From an uncultured Lachnospiraceae bacterium (GTDB taxonomy: Bacteria; Bacillota; Clostridia; Lachnospirales; Lachnospiraceae): a stretch of 64,000 nt of DNA. Positions 34,416 through 43,332 of this stretch are shown piece after piece (position 1 is the stretch's first letter; the number at the start of each line of letters is the position of its first letter). The stretch is taken from NCBI GenBank assembly GCA_947577185.1, contig CANPUE010000004.1, positions 93,688 through 157,687 of the forward strand, written 5' to 3'. Below the pieces are notes generated by a model. It did no database searches and had not been told where the DNA came from. It saw nothing but the letters and a program-made list of their open reading frames with translations. Made by a program: the position numbers and the translations under genes.

Positions 34416-36041
34416 TTACTGTTCTACTTTATTACCAAGTGTCAGGCTCACGCTCTTTTCTTCATATCCGCGGTTGCCGATCATCATAACCTTAACTTCC
34501 ACCGTATCCCCTTTGGCATAATACTCCAAAAGTCTCTGCAGTTCATCCATGGAAGCCACTTTCGCGCCGTCAAATTCAATGATGATATCGCCTTTCTGCA
34601 GGCCGGCCGCCGCGGCTGCCGTACCCTCATAAACCTGTGCGATATAAACGCCTTCCGGCATGCCATAAGTGGAAGATACCTGCGGTGTAACGCTGATCCC
34701 GGAAATTCCCAGAAATCCTCTTTCTTCTTCCGTTACTTTGTTCTTCGTCTCCCGCAGCATCAGATCCGCGATAATCGGGCTTGCCGCTGAGATCGGGATA
34801 GCGTATCCCATTCCCTCGACTACGCTTCCGCCGATCTTATTGGAATTGATTCCAATCACTTCTCCATTCATATTCAAAAGCGCGCCGCCGGAATTCCCCG
34901 GGTTGATCGCGGCATCCGTCTGAATAAAAGTACCCGTACTGCCGTCAGAAAGTTCCATATCTCTGTTCAGCGCACTGATCACACCAGTCGTCACAGACTG
35001 TCCGTATCCGAGCGAATTGCCGATCGCAATCGCAGGCTCACCAACCTTCAGACCATCGGAATCACCCAGCGTAGCTACCGCGATCTGGTTCAGGACAGAC
35101 TGCGGGATGCTCTCTAACGATACCGATATGACCGCGAGATCCATCTCCGCATCCGTTCCTTTCACAAACGCTTCCGCCTCACTGCCGTCTACAAACTGGA
35201 TGCCGAGCTTATCCGCATCCTGGATCACATGATAATTCGTCACGATCAGCAATTCCGAGTCATTTTCCCCTACGATAATACCGGAACCGCTTGCCACCGC
35301 TTCATTTGTCATAGCCTGCCCAAAATAAGACAATGTCTCTGTATACGTGTTGCTGATCGAGACAACTGCCGGCATGACCGATGAGACCACCTCTGAGACA
35401 TCTGACACGACCGCATATACCGGCTGTGTCTTCTCGATATCTGATCCGTCCGAAGAGCGGGCCAGTGAATCGGAAAGCACTTCTTCTGATCCGGCTTCCT
35501 TTTCTTCCACATTCTGCTCCTCTTCTGTCATCTCCACAGCTGCTTTTTTATCTCCCATTCCTGTGGCCGCATCCACTACATACAGGCCGATCCCGGCACA
35601 GATCCCGAAAAACAGTCCGAGTGAAATGCTGACAAGCGCCTTCTTAAAGTAACCGCCTCCCTTTTTCTCTCTCTTTGTTTTCTTTTTTTCCGCCTGTACA
35701 TAACTGTTGTTTGAATACGTATTTCCGTATTGATAGCTGCCTGTGTTCTGTCCATAACCGGTGCTTTGCCCGAAGCCGGTATTCTGTCCCGCATTCTGAC
35801 CGGCCGTCTGGTCCGTCTGCTGATGACCCGCACCGCCGCCATACCCATAATTTCGGTTCGCTCCATAGTAACTGTCTGTGCGGCCGCCCGAAATGGCATA
35901 GCCATCATTATGATAAGTATCCTGCGATGTCTGGGAACTGAATCTTCCGCCCGCAGTGTTCAATGCGGTATCCTGATTCTCATTTTTCTTACCACCCGGA
36001 TATTCATTTGGGAAATTGTCATGATAATCTTCATTATACAT
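34416..36041 (-). CDS. HtrA/DegP-type membrane serine protease with PDZ domain
   Basis: 541 aa. A Gly/Gln/Asn/Tyr-rich cytoplasmic N-terminus (about 1-110, with repeated GQNTG-like units) precedes one membrane helix (about 135-155, SISLGLFFGICAGIGLYVV). The trypsin-like domain has His in VTNYHVIQDADK, Asp in DAEMDLAVISV and Ser in INPGNSGGALL. A C-terminal PDZ (about 430-530, GVYIAQVYEGTAAAAAGLQKGDIIIEFDG) follows. It degrades or refolds damaged proteins outside the membrane. The N-terminal repeat tract is longer than usual. The ATG is preceded by GAAAGGGG. Confidence 0.92.
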   Translation of the reverse strand: MYNEDYHDNFPNEYPGGKKNENQDTALNTAGGRFSSQTSQDTYHNDGYAISGGRTDSYYGANRNYGYGGGAGHQQTDQTAGQNAGQNTGFGQSTGYGQNTGSYQYGNTYSNNSYVQAEKKKTKREKKGGGYFKKALVSISLGLFFGICAGIGLYVVDAATGMGDKKAAVEMTEEEQNVEEKEAGSEEVLSDSLARSSDGSDIEKTQPVYAVVSDVSEVVSSVMPAVVSISNTYTETLSYFGQAMTNEAVASGSGIIVGENDSELLIVTNYHVIQDADKLGIQFVDGSEAEAFVKGTDAEMDLAVISVSLESIPQSVLNQIAVATLGDSDGLKVGEPAIAIGNSLGYGQSVTTGVISALNRDMELSDGSTGTFIQTDAAINPGNSGGALLNMNGEVIGINSNKIGGSVVEGMGYAIPISAASPIIADLMLRETKNKVTEEERGFLGISGISVTPQVSSTYGMPEGVYIAQVYEGTAAAAAGLQKGDIIIEFDGAKVASMDELQRLLEYYAKGDTVEVKVMMIGNRGYEEKSVSLTLGNKVEQ

Positions 36042-36187
36042 AAGTAAAACCCCTTTCTTTCTTTACGTTGAACACAGTATAAGAAACAAATGTGAACAAA
36101 TTGTGATAAAACTTTTTCAAATCTGTGTTTTTTTCGTCAAATAAGCATGTCCTGTCCGAAATGACACTCATAATGATCCGCCAGACA

Positions 36188-36211
36188 GGAAAAACGCCGC
36201 TTTCGCGGCGT
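36188..36211 (-). terminator. Terminator of glmS
   Basis: On the minus strand ACGCCGC-GAAA-GCGGCGT is followed by TTTTCC, a classical tetraloop terminator about 20 bp after the glmS stop codon. Confidence 0.85.
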
Positions 36212-36231
36212 TCTGATATTCCTTTCACGTT

Positions 36232-38058
36232 CTATTCGACAGTCACCGATTTCGCCAGGTTGCGCGGTTTATCCACATCGCACCCTTTTCCGACAGCAAC
36301 ATAATACCCAAATAACTGCAGCGGAATAATCGCCAGCGAATTGGCAAAATAAGGATTTGTTTCCGGGACATAGATCACGTAGTCCGCCGCTTTTTCAATC
36401 TCTTTGTTTTCTTCACAGGTGACTGCCAGCACAAAGGCGCCTCTGGCCTTTACTTCCACCATATTACTGATCGTCTTGGCATACAGATCCGGCTGTGTGG
36501 AGACAGCGGCCACCAGAGTCCCCTCCTCGATCAGAGAAATCGTACCGTGCTTTAATTCCCCCGCCGCATATGCTTCCGAGTGGATGTAAGAGATTTCTTT
36601 TAATTTCAGTGAGCCTTCCAGAGATATCGCATAATCGATCCCGCGCCCGATGAAAAATACATCTTTGGCGCCGATATAACGGTTGGCAAATTTCTGGATC
36701 TTTAATTTATTATTTAATAAAAGTTCGATCTGATCCGGCAGACGCCTGAGATCGGTAAGCAGACAACTGAATTCTTTATCAGACAGTTTCCCTCTGGTCT
36801 TCCCGAATTTCATTGCGAGCAGATACAGGGCAATAAGCTGCGCGCTGTATGCCTTCGTGGTCGCTACCGCAATCTCCGGCCCCGCCCACGTATACATGAC
36901 ATTGTCCGCTTCTCTGGCGATGGAGCTGCCCACCACATTCACGATACCAAGGACCTTAAATCCCTTCGCTTTGGCCTCCCGCAGCGCCGCAAGGGTATCG
37001 GCCGTCTCACCGGACTGACTGATCACAACGACCAAAGCCCCCTCCTCCAGAATCGGATTCCGGTAACGGAACTCCGAGGCAAGATCGACTTCCACCGGAA
37101 TCCTCGCCAGTCCTTCCAAAACATATTTGCCGGTCACGCCCGCATGATAGGCAGAACCGCAGGCAACAATATGTATCTTTCGGATCGCCTTTATTTCTTC
37201 CTCCGTCATATTCAGTTCTTCGATGACGATCTCTTTTCCCTTGACCCTTGGAGTCAATGTATCGGAAACTGTTTTGGGCTGCTCATACATCTCCTTGAGC
37301 ATAAAATGATCATAGCCCGCCTTTTCCGCCGCATTGGCATCCCAATCGATCATAACAGGTGTTTTCTCGGTCTCTTCCTCATCCACCGAATAGAAATGCA
37401 TATGGTCTGCACGAAGCCTTACCACTTCCTGATTGTCCACATAAAATACTTTTCTCGTATATTTTAAAATCGCCGGTACATCGGAGGCAATGAAACACCC
37501 GTCTTCGTTTTGCCCGACAATGAGCGGAGAATCCTTTCTGGCTGCAAAAATCTGATCCGGGCAGTCCGCGAACATGATGCCGAGTGCATAAGAGCCTTCT
37601 ACACGGTGCAGCACTTTTGCCACGGCTTCCAGCGGATTTCCTTTATAATAATAATCCAGCAGATGTGCCAGGACTTCTGTGTCCGTCTCTGACAGAAACT
37701 GATACCCTCTGGCCGTCATTTTTTTGCGCAGCTGTATATAATTCTCGATAATGCCGTTATGTACGACCGCAATGGTGCCGGACGTATTGAAATGCGGATG
37801 CGCGTTGACGTCGCTCGGCGCGCCGTGCGTTGCCCATCTTGTATGCCCGATGCCGCATATTCCCGGCATACTCTCTCCGCCGCGTGTCAGATTTTCCAGA
37901 ATCTTTAAACGTCCCGCCGACTTGCGGATGTTGATCTTCTCACCGTCATAGATCGCCATGCCGGCAGAATCATACCCTCTGTACTCCAGTCTCGCCAGCC
38001 CGTCAAGAATAATAGGCGCAGCCTGCTTCGTTCCAATATATCCTACGATTCCGCACAT
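36232..38058 (-). CDS. glmS: Glutamine-fructose-6-phosphate aminotransferase (isomerizing)
   Basis: 608 aa, the usual length. It makes glucosamine-6-phosphate for peptidoglycan and other amino sugars. The N-terminal Cys nucleophile MCGIVGYIG opens the glutaminase domain (about 1-220; GHTRWATHG). Two SIS isomerase domains follow (VACGSAYHAG, VVISQSGETADTL, GRGIDYAISLEG, and the ending KSVTVE). AAAGGAAAAGG lies upstream of the ATG. No glmS ribozyme sequence was found in the 70-bp gap before it. Confidence 0.97.
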   Translation of the reverse strand: MCGIVGYIGTKQAAPIILDGLARLEYRGYDSAGMAIYDGEKINIRKSAGRLKILENLTRGGESMPGICGIGHTRWATHGAPSDVNAHPHFNTSGTIAVVHNGIIENYIQLRKKMTARGYQFLSETDTEVLAHLLDYYYKGNPLEAVAKVLHRVEGSYALGIMFADCPDQIFAARKDSPLIVGQNEDGCFIASDVPAILKYTRKVFYVDNQEVVRLRADHMHFYSVDEEETEKTPVMIDWDANAAEKAGYDHFMLKEMYEQPKTVSDTLTPRVKGKEIVIEELNMTEEEIKAIRKIHIVACGSAYHAGVTGKYVLEGLARIPVEVDLASEFRYRNPILEEGALVVVISQSGETADTLAALREAKAKGFKVLGIVNVVGSSIAREADNVMYTWAGPEIAVATTKAYSAQLIALYLLAMKFGKTRGKLSDKEFSCLLTDLRRLPDQIELLLNNKLKIQKFANRYIGAKDVFFIGRGIDYAISLEGSLKLKEISYIHSEAYAAGELKHGTISLIEEGTLVAAVSTQPDLYAKTISNMVEVKARGAFVLAVTCEENKEIEKAADYVIYVPETNPYFANSLAIIPLQLFGYYVAVGKGCDVDKPRNLAKSVTVE

Positions 38059-38128
38059 TGTATCCTTTTCCTTTCCGATATCTGCTTTTGATATCTGCCG
38101 CTTACCAGTCTCCCGCTTTCCTGAATCT

Positions 38129-39058
38129 CTAAATCCGCTCCCAGTAATCTCTGTTGGAAGTGCATTTTAAGATCAGCTTTCGCGGCAGTTTCCGGTAATT
38201 TTTCCCCATTCGGTATCCCAGATATTTAAACCCGCTTTTTACAATAACACCCGGAATCTGTGCTGCCATCTTCCGCTCCTTTAAGTGGTCGACAGTCATA
38301 CGTACAAGCCTGATTCCTTCCGCCTCAGACGGCACCTGCCCGAAGATCTCCGGATGGTCGGCCTGTGAAACGCCGAGGTCAAAATTTCTGCGGAACTGTT
38401 CTGCATTGCTGTAATTATGGGAGTGATATACCCTGGCATCCGGCTGATAGGCAATCCCGTATCCGGCAAAGACGGCTCCCGCCGCATAGATCATATCCTC
38501 ATTAAATATTGTATGCTTCACAAACCCGCCCAGTGAATCAAAAATATCTCTTTTATAGGCTGCACACACATTCGAGCAGAAAAAGGTTTTAATGCCGAGT
38601 TTCTCCAGGTCTTCCTTTGTCTTTACAGCCTTCTGTTCCGGATAGTTAAAGTTCCTTGTGAACTTCTCCGCCTCACAGCAGGTTTCATCGGCAAGCTGCC
38701 TGCCGTAGGCAACCGCCACATTTTCAGGTTCCAGCCCCCGCAGCAGTTCCTCGATCAGAAATTCATCCGCCGGAACGGCATCCTGTGTCATCATAATGAA
38801 CACTTCCGCTTCCGAGCGGGCCACTCCACTGTTTCTGGTACGCCCGTGGTCAAATTCCCTTTTTGCAAGGTGCCTGACGAATACATTCTTATAATGAGAA
38901 AAAGATGTGCCGTATGTCAGACGGTCAAAATATTTCTGTTCTGTATTCATCACGATGATCCGGTTGGGCGGACAGGTCTGGCGGGCCAGACACTCCATGA
39001 TCTTAATAAACTTCTCACCCGGTTTATAAGTTGGGATGATAACATCCACGCTTCTCAC
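38129..39058 (-). CDS. GT2 glycosyltransferase, rhamnosyltransferase-like
   Basis: 309 aa with a GTG start behind GGGGGA. VDVIIPTYKPGEKF begins a GT-A fold. FDHGRTRNSG, MMTQDAVPAD (in place of DXD) and FNEDMIYAAGAVFAGYG are typical of WbbL/RgpF-type rhamnosyltransferases. The C-terminus (IVKSGFKYLGYRMGKNY) is amphipathic and may touch the membrane. It is the last glycosyltransferase of the polysaccharide cluster. Donor (dTDP-rhamnose or related) is inferred from the RmlABC genes. Confidence 0.8.
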   Translation of the reverse strand: MRSVDVIIPTYKPGEKFIKIMECLARQTCPPNRIIVMNTEQKYFDRLTYGTSFSHYKNVFVRHLAKREFDHGRTRNSGVARSEAEVFIMMTQDAVPADEFLIEELLRGLEPENVAVAYGRQLADETCCEAEKFTRNFNYPEQKAVKTKEDLEKLGIKTFFCSNVCAAYKRDIFDSLGGFVKHTIFNEDMIYAAGAVFAGYGIAYQPDARVYHSHNYSNAEQFRRNFDLGVSQADHPEIFGQVPSEAEGIRLVRMTVDHLKERKMAAQIPGVIVKSGFKYLGYRMGKNYRKLPRKLILKCTSNRDYWERI

Positions 39059-39152
39059 AAATAGTTTCCCCCATAATCGTGTGAAGGGAATTCCCTGCCG
39101 CCTCGTCAGATGCTTTTACTACGATTTGCCCGGCAAATCCTCTTCACATTGA

Positions 39153-39177
39153 AGAATGCCCAAAATATGGGCATTCT
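39153..39177 (-). terminator. Hairpin after the LCP gene
   Basis: AGAATGCCC / GGGCATTCT, a perfect 9-bp stem with 7-base loop about 15 bp after the LCP stop codon. No real T-run follows on the minus strand, so it may be only a weak terminator or attenuator before the GT2 gene. Confidence 0.45.
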
Positions 39178-39190
39178 CCACACTGTCTTA

Positions 39191-40411
39191 TTATTTTTTG
39201 ATATACTGATTGGTATCAGCATAAATCTTCTCACTGCATTCTTTCACGCTTGCGGACGGCTCATATTCGTAATCATTAAATAAGAACTGATGCAGCCATT
39301 TTACATTCTCGTCCAGATTGGTCGGAATGACACAGGAACCTTTCGTTCCAATCGTTCCGGTCGCTCTGTGCTCTTCCTGCGGGAATCCCGCGGTGTCGGT
39401 AATGTTATAGTTTGCAATGTCTGCCAGTAACTCAACGATCTCCGTCAGATCCAGTGAGGTATAAACTTCACCGAATACGTTATTTGCAATCTGGCCGAGC
39501 GCTGCCGGAGACGCTTTCTTTTTCGCCTGATCCGCAACTGCCTGCAAGACTTCTCTCTGACGCTCTGCACGCTTGAAGTCATCACCCGCGGTATAACGGA
39601 TACGGCAGTAACCTGTCGCCTGCAGACCATCCAACAGCTGATATCCTGTGGAGGTAACCGGCGTGTAAGTGCGTTTCAGATCATCTGCAATACATAACTG
39701 GTAGTTATTCAGATGGCTGATCTCGGAATCGTCTACTTCAATATAAACGCCTCCCAGTGCATCGATCGTATCGGTTAATCCTGCAAATCCGACCGTGACA
39801 AAATCTGTGATATTCAGATCCAGATTCAGGTTCAGCATGCTCATCGCCATCTCAGGACCGCCCTTGGCATAAGCTGAATTACACTTATTGTAAGAATCAT
39901 TGCTCAGATTCAGATACGTATCACGATATACCGATACCAGTTTACATTCACCCGTATCCTGATTGATCGATGCTATCATAATCGTATCGCTTCGTGTATT
40001 CTTCGTCAGCGCGCCCGTTGTGGAATCCACGCCGAACAGGGCAATATTCCGGTAGCCCTTCATGACTGTCTCTTCTTTTTCTTTTATCGTATCATTAATG
40101 ATGATCTCACTCTCATTAACCTCCACATGTCCCGTCTTTTCTCCCTTCAAAACTGCGTACAGGGCGATCACCATCACAATCAGCAGAAAGATCTCCAATA
40201 TGAAAAGTATGATCCTTTTTCTTTTTTTCTTCGCCTGCTCCTTTTTGCTCACCTTCTTGGAAGATGATTTCTTTTTCCCCTTACTCTTACCGGTACTGTG
40301 CCGTTCTTCGTCATCGTATCTTGTGCCGGATGTCTTATGAGAAGAGGATGTTTTTTTCTTTACTGGTTTTCTTTCTTCTTCATAATAATCATCTCTGTTT
40401 CTCTTTGCCAT
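39191..40411 (-). CDS. LytR-CpsA-Psr (LCP) family glycan ligase
   Basis: 406 aa from the ATG at 40411 with GGGGAG 8 bases upstream; the track adds 14 residues. A very basic cytoplasmic N-terminus (about 1-75) is followed by one membrane helix (IILFILEIFLLIVMVIALYAV) and the LCP domain (NIALFGVDSTTG, RSDTIMIASINQDT, VSVYRDTYL, GGVYIEVD, GYCRIRYTAGDDFKRAERQREVL). LCP enzymes transfer polysaccharides from undecaprenyl carriers to peptidoglycan, outside the membrane. Here the context is the glycan cluster, so it is the likely attachment enzyme. The long Lys/Arg/Ser tract is notable. Confidence 0.92.
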   Translation of the reverse strand: MAKRNRDDYYEEERKPVKKKTSSSHKTSGTRYDDEERHSTGKSKGKKKSSSKKVSKKEQAKKKRKRIILFILEIFLLIVMVIALYAVLKGEKTGHVEVNESEIIINDTIKEKEETVMKGYRNIALFGVDSTTGALTKNTRSDTIMIASINQDTGECKLVSVYRDTYLNLSNDSYNKCNSAYAKGGPEMAMSMLNLNLDLNITDFVTVGFAGLTDTIDALGGVYIEVDDSEISHLNNYQLCIADDLKRTYTPVTSTGYQLLDGLQATGYCRIRYTAGDDFKRAERQREVLQAVADQAKKKASPAALGQIANNVFGEVYTSLDLTEIVELLADIANYNITDTAGFPQEEHRATGTIGTKGSCVIPTNLDENVKWLHQFLFNDYEYEPSASVKECSEKIYADTNQYIKK

Positions 40412-40474
40412 AGCCTGTACTCCCCTGAAATTCTTTTCTGTATTCAACCGCATAACGATACAACTACTTTTTAG

Positions 40475-40502
40475 ATTATACTACATCTTGTTAGAAATGC
40501 AA
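40475..40502 (-). promoter_or_regulatory. Promoter for the LCP gene
   Basis: The perfect TATAAT (40475-40480) has TTGCAT (40497-40502) at 16 bp on the minus strand. It is about 65 bp before the LCP start. Confidence 0.55.
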
Positions 40503-40616
40503 GAAACTTCTTCCAATATCCGGCACTCTTTAGAATTTCTTAATGATTTCCGCACGCAGAATCCGCCCTGAAAAGACATCGTTCCGGTGAGAAACAATAA
40601 TGTTAGTAGTATGACT

Positions 40617-42026
40617 TTAATAGGCATTTTTATTTATGAAACCTTTAAATATCGTCAGAAAAATGATCTTTACGTCAAAGGATAACGTCCAGTTTTCAAT
40701 ATAAAATATATCATACTCGATCCTGCGCTTAATCGAAGTGTCCCCGCGGTAGCCGTTGATCTGCGCCCAGCCGGTCAGCCCCGGTCTGACCTGATGTTTT
40801 ACCATATATCTTGGGATCTCTTCTTTGAATTTTTCTACAAACTGCGGCCGCTCAGGTCTTGGTCCGACAACACTCATATCCCCTTTTAAGATATTGAACA
40901 GCTGCGGCAGTTCGTCCATGCTTGTCCTGCGCAGCAGTTTTCCGATCCTGGTGACACGCGGGTCATCTCTTACCGTCCATCCCTTCTTCTCCGCTCCCGG
41001 CTTTTGTACCTCCATCGTTCGGAACTTATACATCTCAAACGGTTTATTGTGCAGGCCGATCCGCTCCTGTTTAAAAATAACAGGCCCTTTGCTGGTACAT
41101 TTGATCGCGGCCGCGGCAAGCAGTATGACCGGAGAAAACACGATCATTCCGATAATCGAAACAACGATATCCACGATCCGCTTTAACACCCAGTTTAAAG
41201 TATTGGTCAGCGGCACATAACGGATATTCACGACTGCCAGCCCCATCAGATCCTCTGTGTACGGCCTGCTTGGGAACAGACTGTTGTAGTCCGGGATGAA
41301 TTTGGTGTGCACACCCGATTTTTCACATTGGTCCACGATATTTTCCAGACGGTCATAATCGTTCAGCGAAAGCGTGATCGCAATCTCATCCAGCGTATTC
41401 TGCGGCAGGATATAGGGTAGATTGCCGATCGAGCCTATGACTTTGACGCCTTTATACATCGTCCCTCTCGGCACGGAATCATCCAGAATGCCGCGCACAA
41501 CATATCCCCACTGGGGATTGGAGTTGATTCTGTTAATATATTCTTCCGTTGCGCGGGAATATCCTACTAACAGAATATATTTCAGATTATAACCTTTTTT
41601 TCGAAAATATTGGAGAAGCGAACGGATAACGGAACGGGAAAGGGTCGCGAAAATGATATTGCTCACATAGAACAGGCCCATCATCGTACGTGAGAAATGG
41701 ATCTGCTTGACCGCATACCATCCCGCCATCAGCAGAATGATCCCTACCGTATTGGCCTGGAAGATATTGAGGATTTCATATTTATGAACCGTAGCCCGTT
41801 TGGGCGTATATAAGTTGAAATAATAGTACAGAATCAGATAGCCCGGCACAATAAAATAAAGCAGTTCAAAGTAAGTCTGCCACTGGAGTACGCCCACTGA
41901 CGGGTCCACATCCGAAAAAGTACTGGCAAACTTCAAATACCACGCAAACCAATAAGACGCGATAATGACAAGCGCATCCACTAAAAGGTGTAACCTGTTG
42001 AAATATTTCTGGTTATCTTTTATCAT
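40617..42026 (-). CDS. Undecaprenyl-phosphate sugar-phosphotransferase (WbaP/exopolysaccharide initiating type)
   Basis: 469 aa. Five hydrophobic segments (about 10-120 and 280-300) precede a central Rossmann-like region (ILLVGYSRATEEYI) and a C-terminal catalytic domain with FKQERIGLHNKPFEMYKFRTM, RVTRIGKLLRRTSMDELPQL, VGPRPERPQF and KPGLTGWAQ-like (VRPGLTGWAQINGYRG). Such enzymes place the first sugar-1-phosphate on the lipid carrier. The substrate sugar (glucose or galactose) is unknown. It initiates the glycan that the neighbouring enzymes build. A promoter lies upstream. Confidence 0.92.
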   Translation of the reverse strand: MIKDNQKYFNRLHLLVDALVIIASYWFAWYLKFASTFSDVDPSVGVLQWQTYFELLYFIVPGYLILYYYFNLYTPKRATVHKYEILNIFQANTVGIILLMAGWYAVKQIHFSRTMMGLFYVSNIIFATLSRSVIRSLLQYFRKKGYNLKYILLVGYSRATEEYINRINSNPQWGYVVRGILDDSVPRGTMYKGVKVIGSIGNLPYILPQNTLDEIAITLSLNDYDRLENIVDQCEKSGVHTKFIPDYNSLFPSRPYTEDLMGLAVVNIRYVPLTNTLNWVLKRIVDIVVSIIGMIVFSPVILLAAAAIKCTSKGPVIFKQERIGLHNKPFEMYKFRTMEVQKPGAEKKGWTVRDDPRVTRIGKLLRRTSMDELPQLFNILKGDMSVVGPRPERPQFVEKFKEEIPRYMVKHQVRPGLTGWAQINGYRGDTSIKRRIEYDIFYIENWTLSFDVKIIFLTIFKGFINKNAY

Positions 42027-42195
42027 AGCTGTTCCGCCCTGATCGGGTCATTCTCCCCTGTCTGCTTTTGTTCCGGTTTCTTCCTGAAACTACAGGAAAC
42101 GACAGAATCAATTTCTCCGTCCGGTTCCTGACAGCGCCGCATCAGGAAAGCTTTCGCAGGATCGGAAGTGAAATTTGTAGACGTCGCCAATTATA

Positions 42196-42225
42196 ATAGT
42201 ACAATAGGAATGAAATAATTGTCAA
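42196..42225 (-). promoter_or_regulatory. Promoter for the initiating transferase
   Basis: On the minus strand TTGACA (42220-42225) and TACTAT (42196-42201) have 18-bp spacing; TATAAT follows directly. It lies in the 238-bp gap between the transferase and the next glycosyltransferase gene. Confidence 0.6.
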
Positions 42226-42264
42226 ACTGATTATGGTTGAATTGCCTGCAATCATAAAATTTTC

Positions 42265-43236
42265 TTATACCAAAAATCTTCTGATCACGTTGATCCACAG
42301 AGCGCACTGCACTCTGCAATAAGCACCGAACCGGATATCGCGCCTGACAATTTTATGCTTTTTGCCCTCGGCCGATCTGCAAAGCATGAATCCCCGATGC
42401 AGTCCGCACAGATAATCGCACCCGAATCCTTTCCGCCAGAAAAAGAGTGTTTTTATGCCAAACCCGGCCAGCAAAAAAGGCAGATTGAGCACGATCTGCC
42501 ACAAAGGCATATTTTTATAGATCAGATAAATGCTGTTTCTGGAAGTCAGATCTACTTTGAACTTGTTATAACGCGAGCCTGACGATGCGCTTCCTGCATG
42601 ATAGACGCGTGCCTTTGGCGCATACACATTGCGGTATCCATATAATAACGACCGATATCCCAAGTCGATGTCTTCCAGATAGGCGAAATGATTCTCATCA
42701 AACATCCCGATTTTTTCCAGAACCGCTCTCCGAAAAAGAGAGGCGCCGCCGCAGGATGCAAAAATATCATAGCTTTTCTCATACTTCTGTTCCGGTTTGC
42801 CCTTTCCGATGGCAAATGCCCAGCCGAGCGCGCAGTACAGGTCTCCTGCGTCATCGATTCTTTCTTTTTCGTGCATGGAGAGCATCTTCGCAGATGCGGA
42901 AAAAATATTGCCGTTCCTTTCGACCGCTTTCTCCAGTTCTTTTACAAAGCCGGGTTCCACCACGGTATCATTGTTCAAAAAGATCACGTATTCGGTGGCA
43001 GATGCAAGAATCCCCGCATTGACCGCATGGCAGAACCCTGTATTTTCAGGAAAACGGATCGTTTTCAATGCCATTTCCCGCTTCATCTTTTCCGTCACTT
43101 CAAAGCTGCCATCCGCAGAACCATTATCCACCACGATAATGTGTGCCGGTTCGTCTTTCAGTGAGCGCAGGCAGTTTTCCAGGTATTGTATGCCGTTATA
43201 ATTTGGTATGATGACCGTTGTCTTTATTTTTTTCAT
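42265..43236 (-). CDS. GT2 family glycosyltransferase
   Basis: 323 aa. TTVIIPNYNGIQYLENCL, VVDNGSADGS, FLNNDTVVEPG and FDENHFAYLEDIDLGYR are the GT-A motifs of WcaA/GT2 enzymes that use NDP-sugars. A C-terminal pair of hydrophobic stretches (LPFLLAGFGIKTLFFW) suggests membrane contact. The acidic motif is NNDTVV in place of DXD. It resembles rhamnosyl or related transferases. It is part of the cluster but with a gap before the next gene. Confidence 0.85.
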   Translation of the reverse strand: MKKIKTTVIIPNYNGIQYLENCLRSLKDEPAHIIVVDNGSADGSFEVTEKMKREMALKTIRFPENTGFCHAVNAGILASATEYVIFLNNDTVVEPGFVKELEKAVERNGNIFSASAKMLSMHEKERIDDAGDLYCALGWAFAIGKGKPEQKYEKSYDIFASCGGASLFRRAVLEKIGMFDENHFAYLEDIDLGYRSLLYGYRNVYAPKARVYHAGSASSGSRYNKFKVDLTSRNSIYLIYKNMPLWQIVLNLPFLLAGFGIKTLFFWRKGFGCDYLCGLHRGFMLCRSAEGKKHKIVRRDIRFGAYCRVQCALWINVIRRFLV

Positions 43237-43332
43237 CTTCTCGACTGTCCTGTTGATCCATATGACATATGATCCATAAGGAGTGTTATATCATGTTATA
43301 TAATTATGATTTAATATTTATCCCGTTTTCTG

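Noticed and set aside
38059-38128. glmS ribozyme upstream of glmS
   Set aside because: The gap is only 70 bp and has none of the conserved ribozyme core sequence.
43237-43332. tRNA or small RNA in short intergenic gaps of the glycan cluster
   Set aside because: No cloverleaf, CCA end or strong hairpin was visible in any gap checked by eye.
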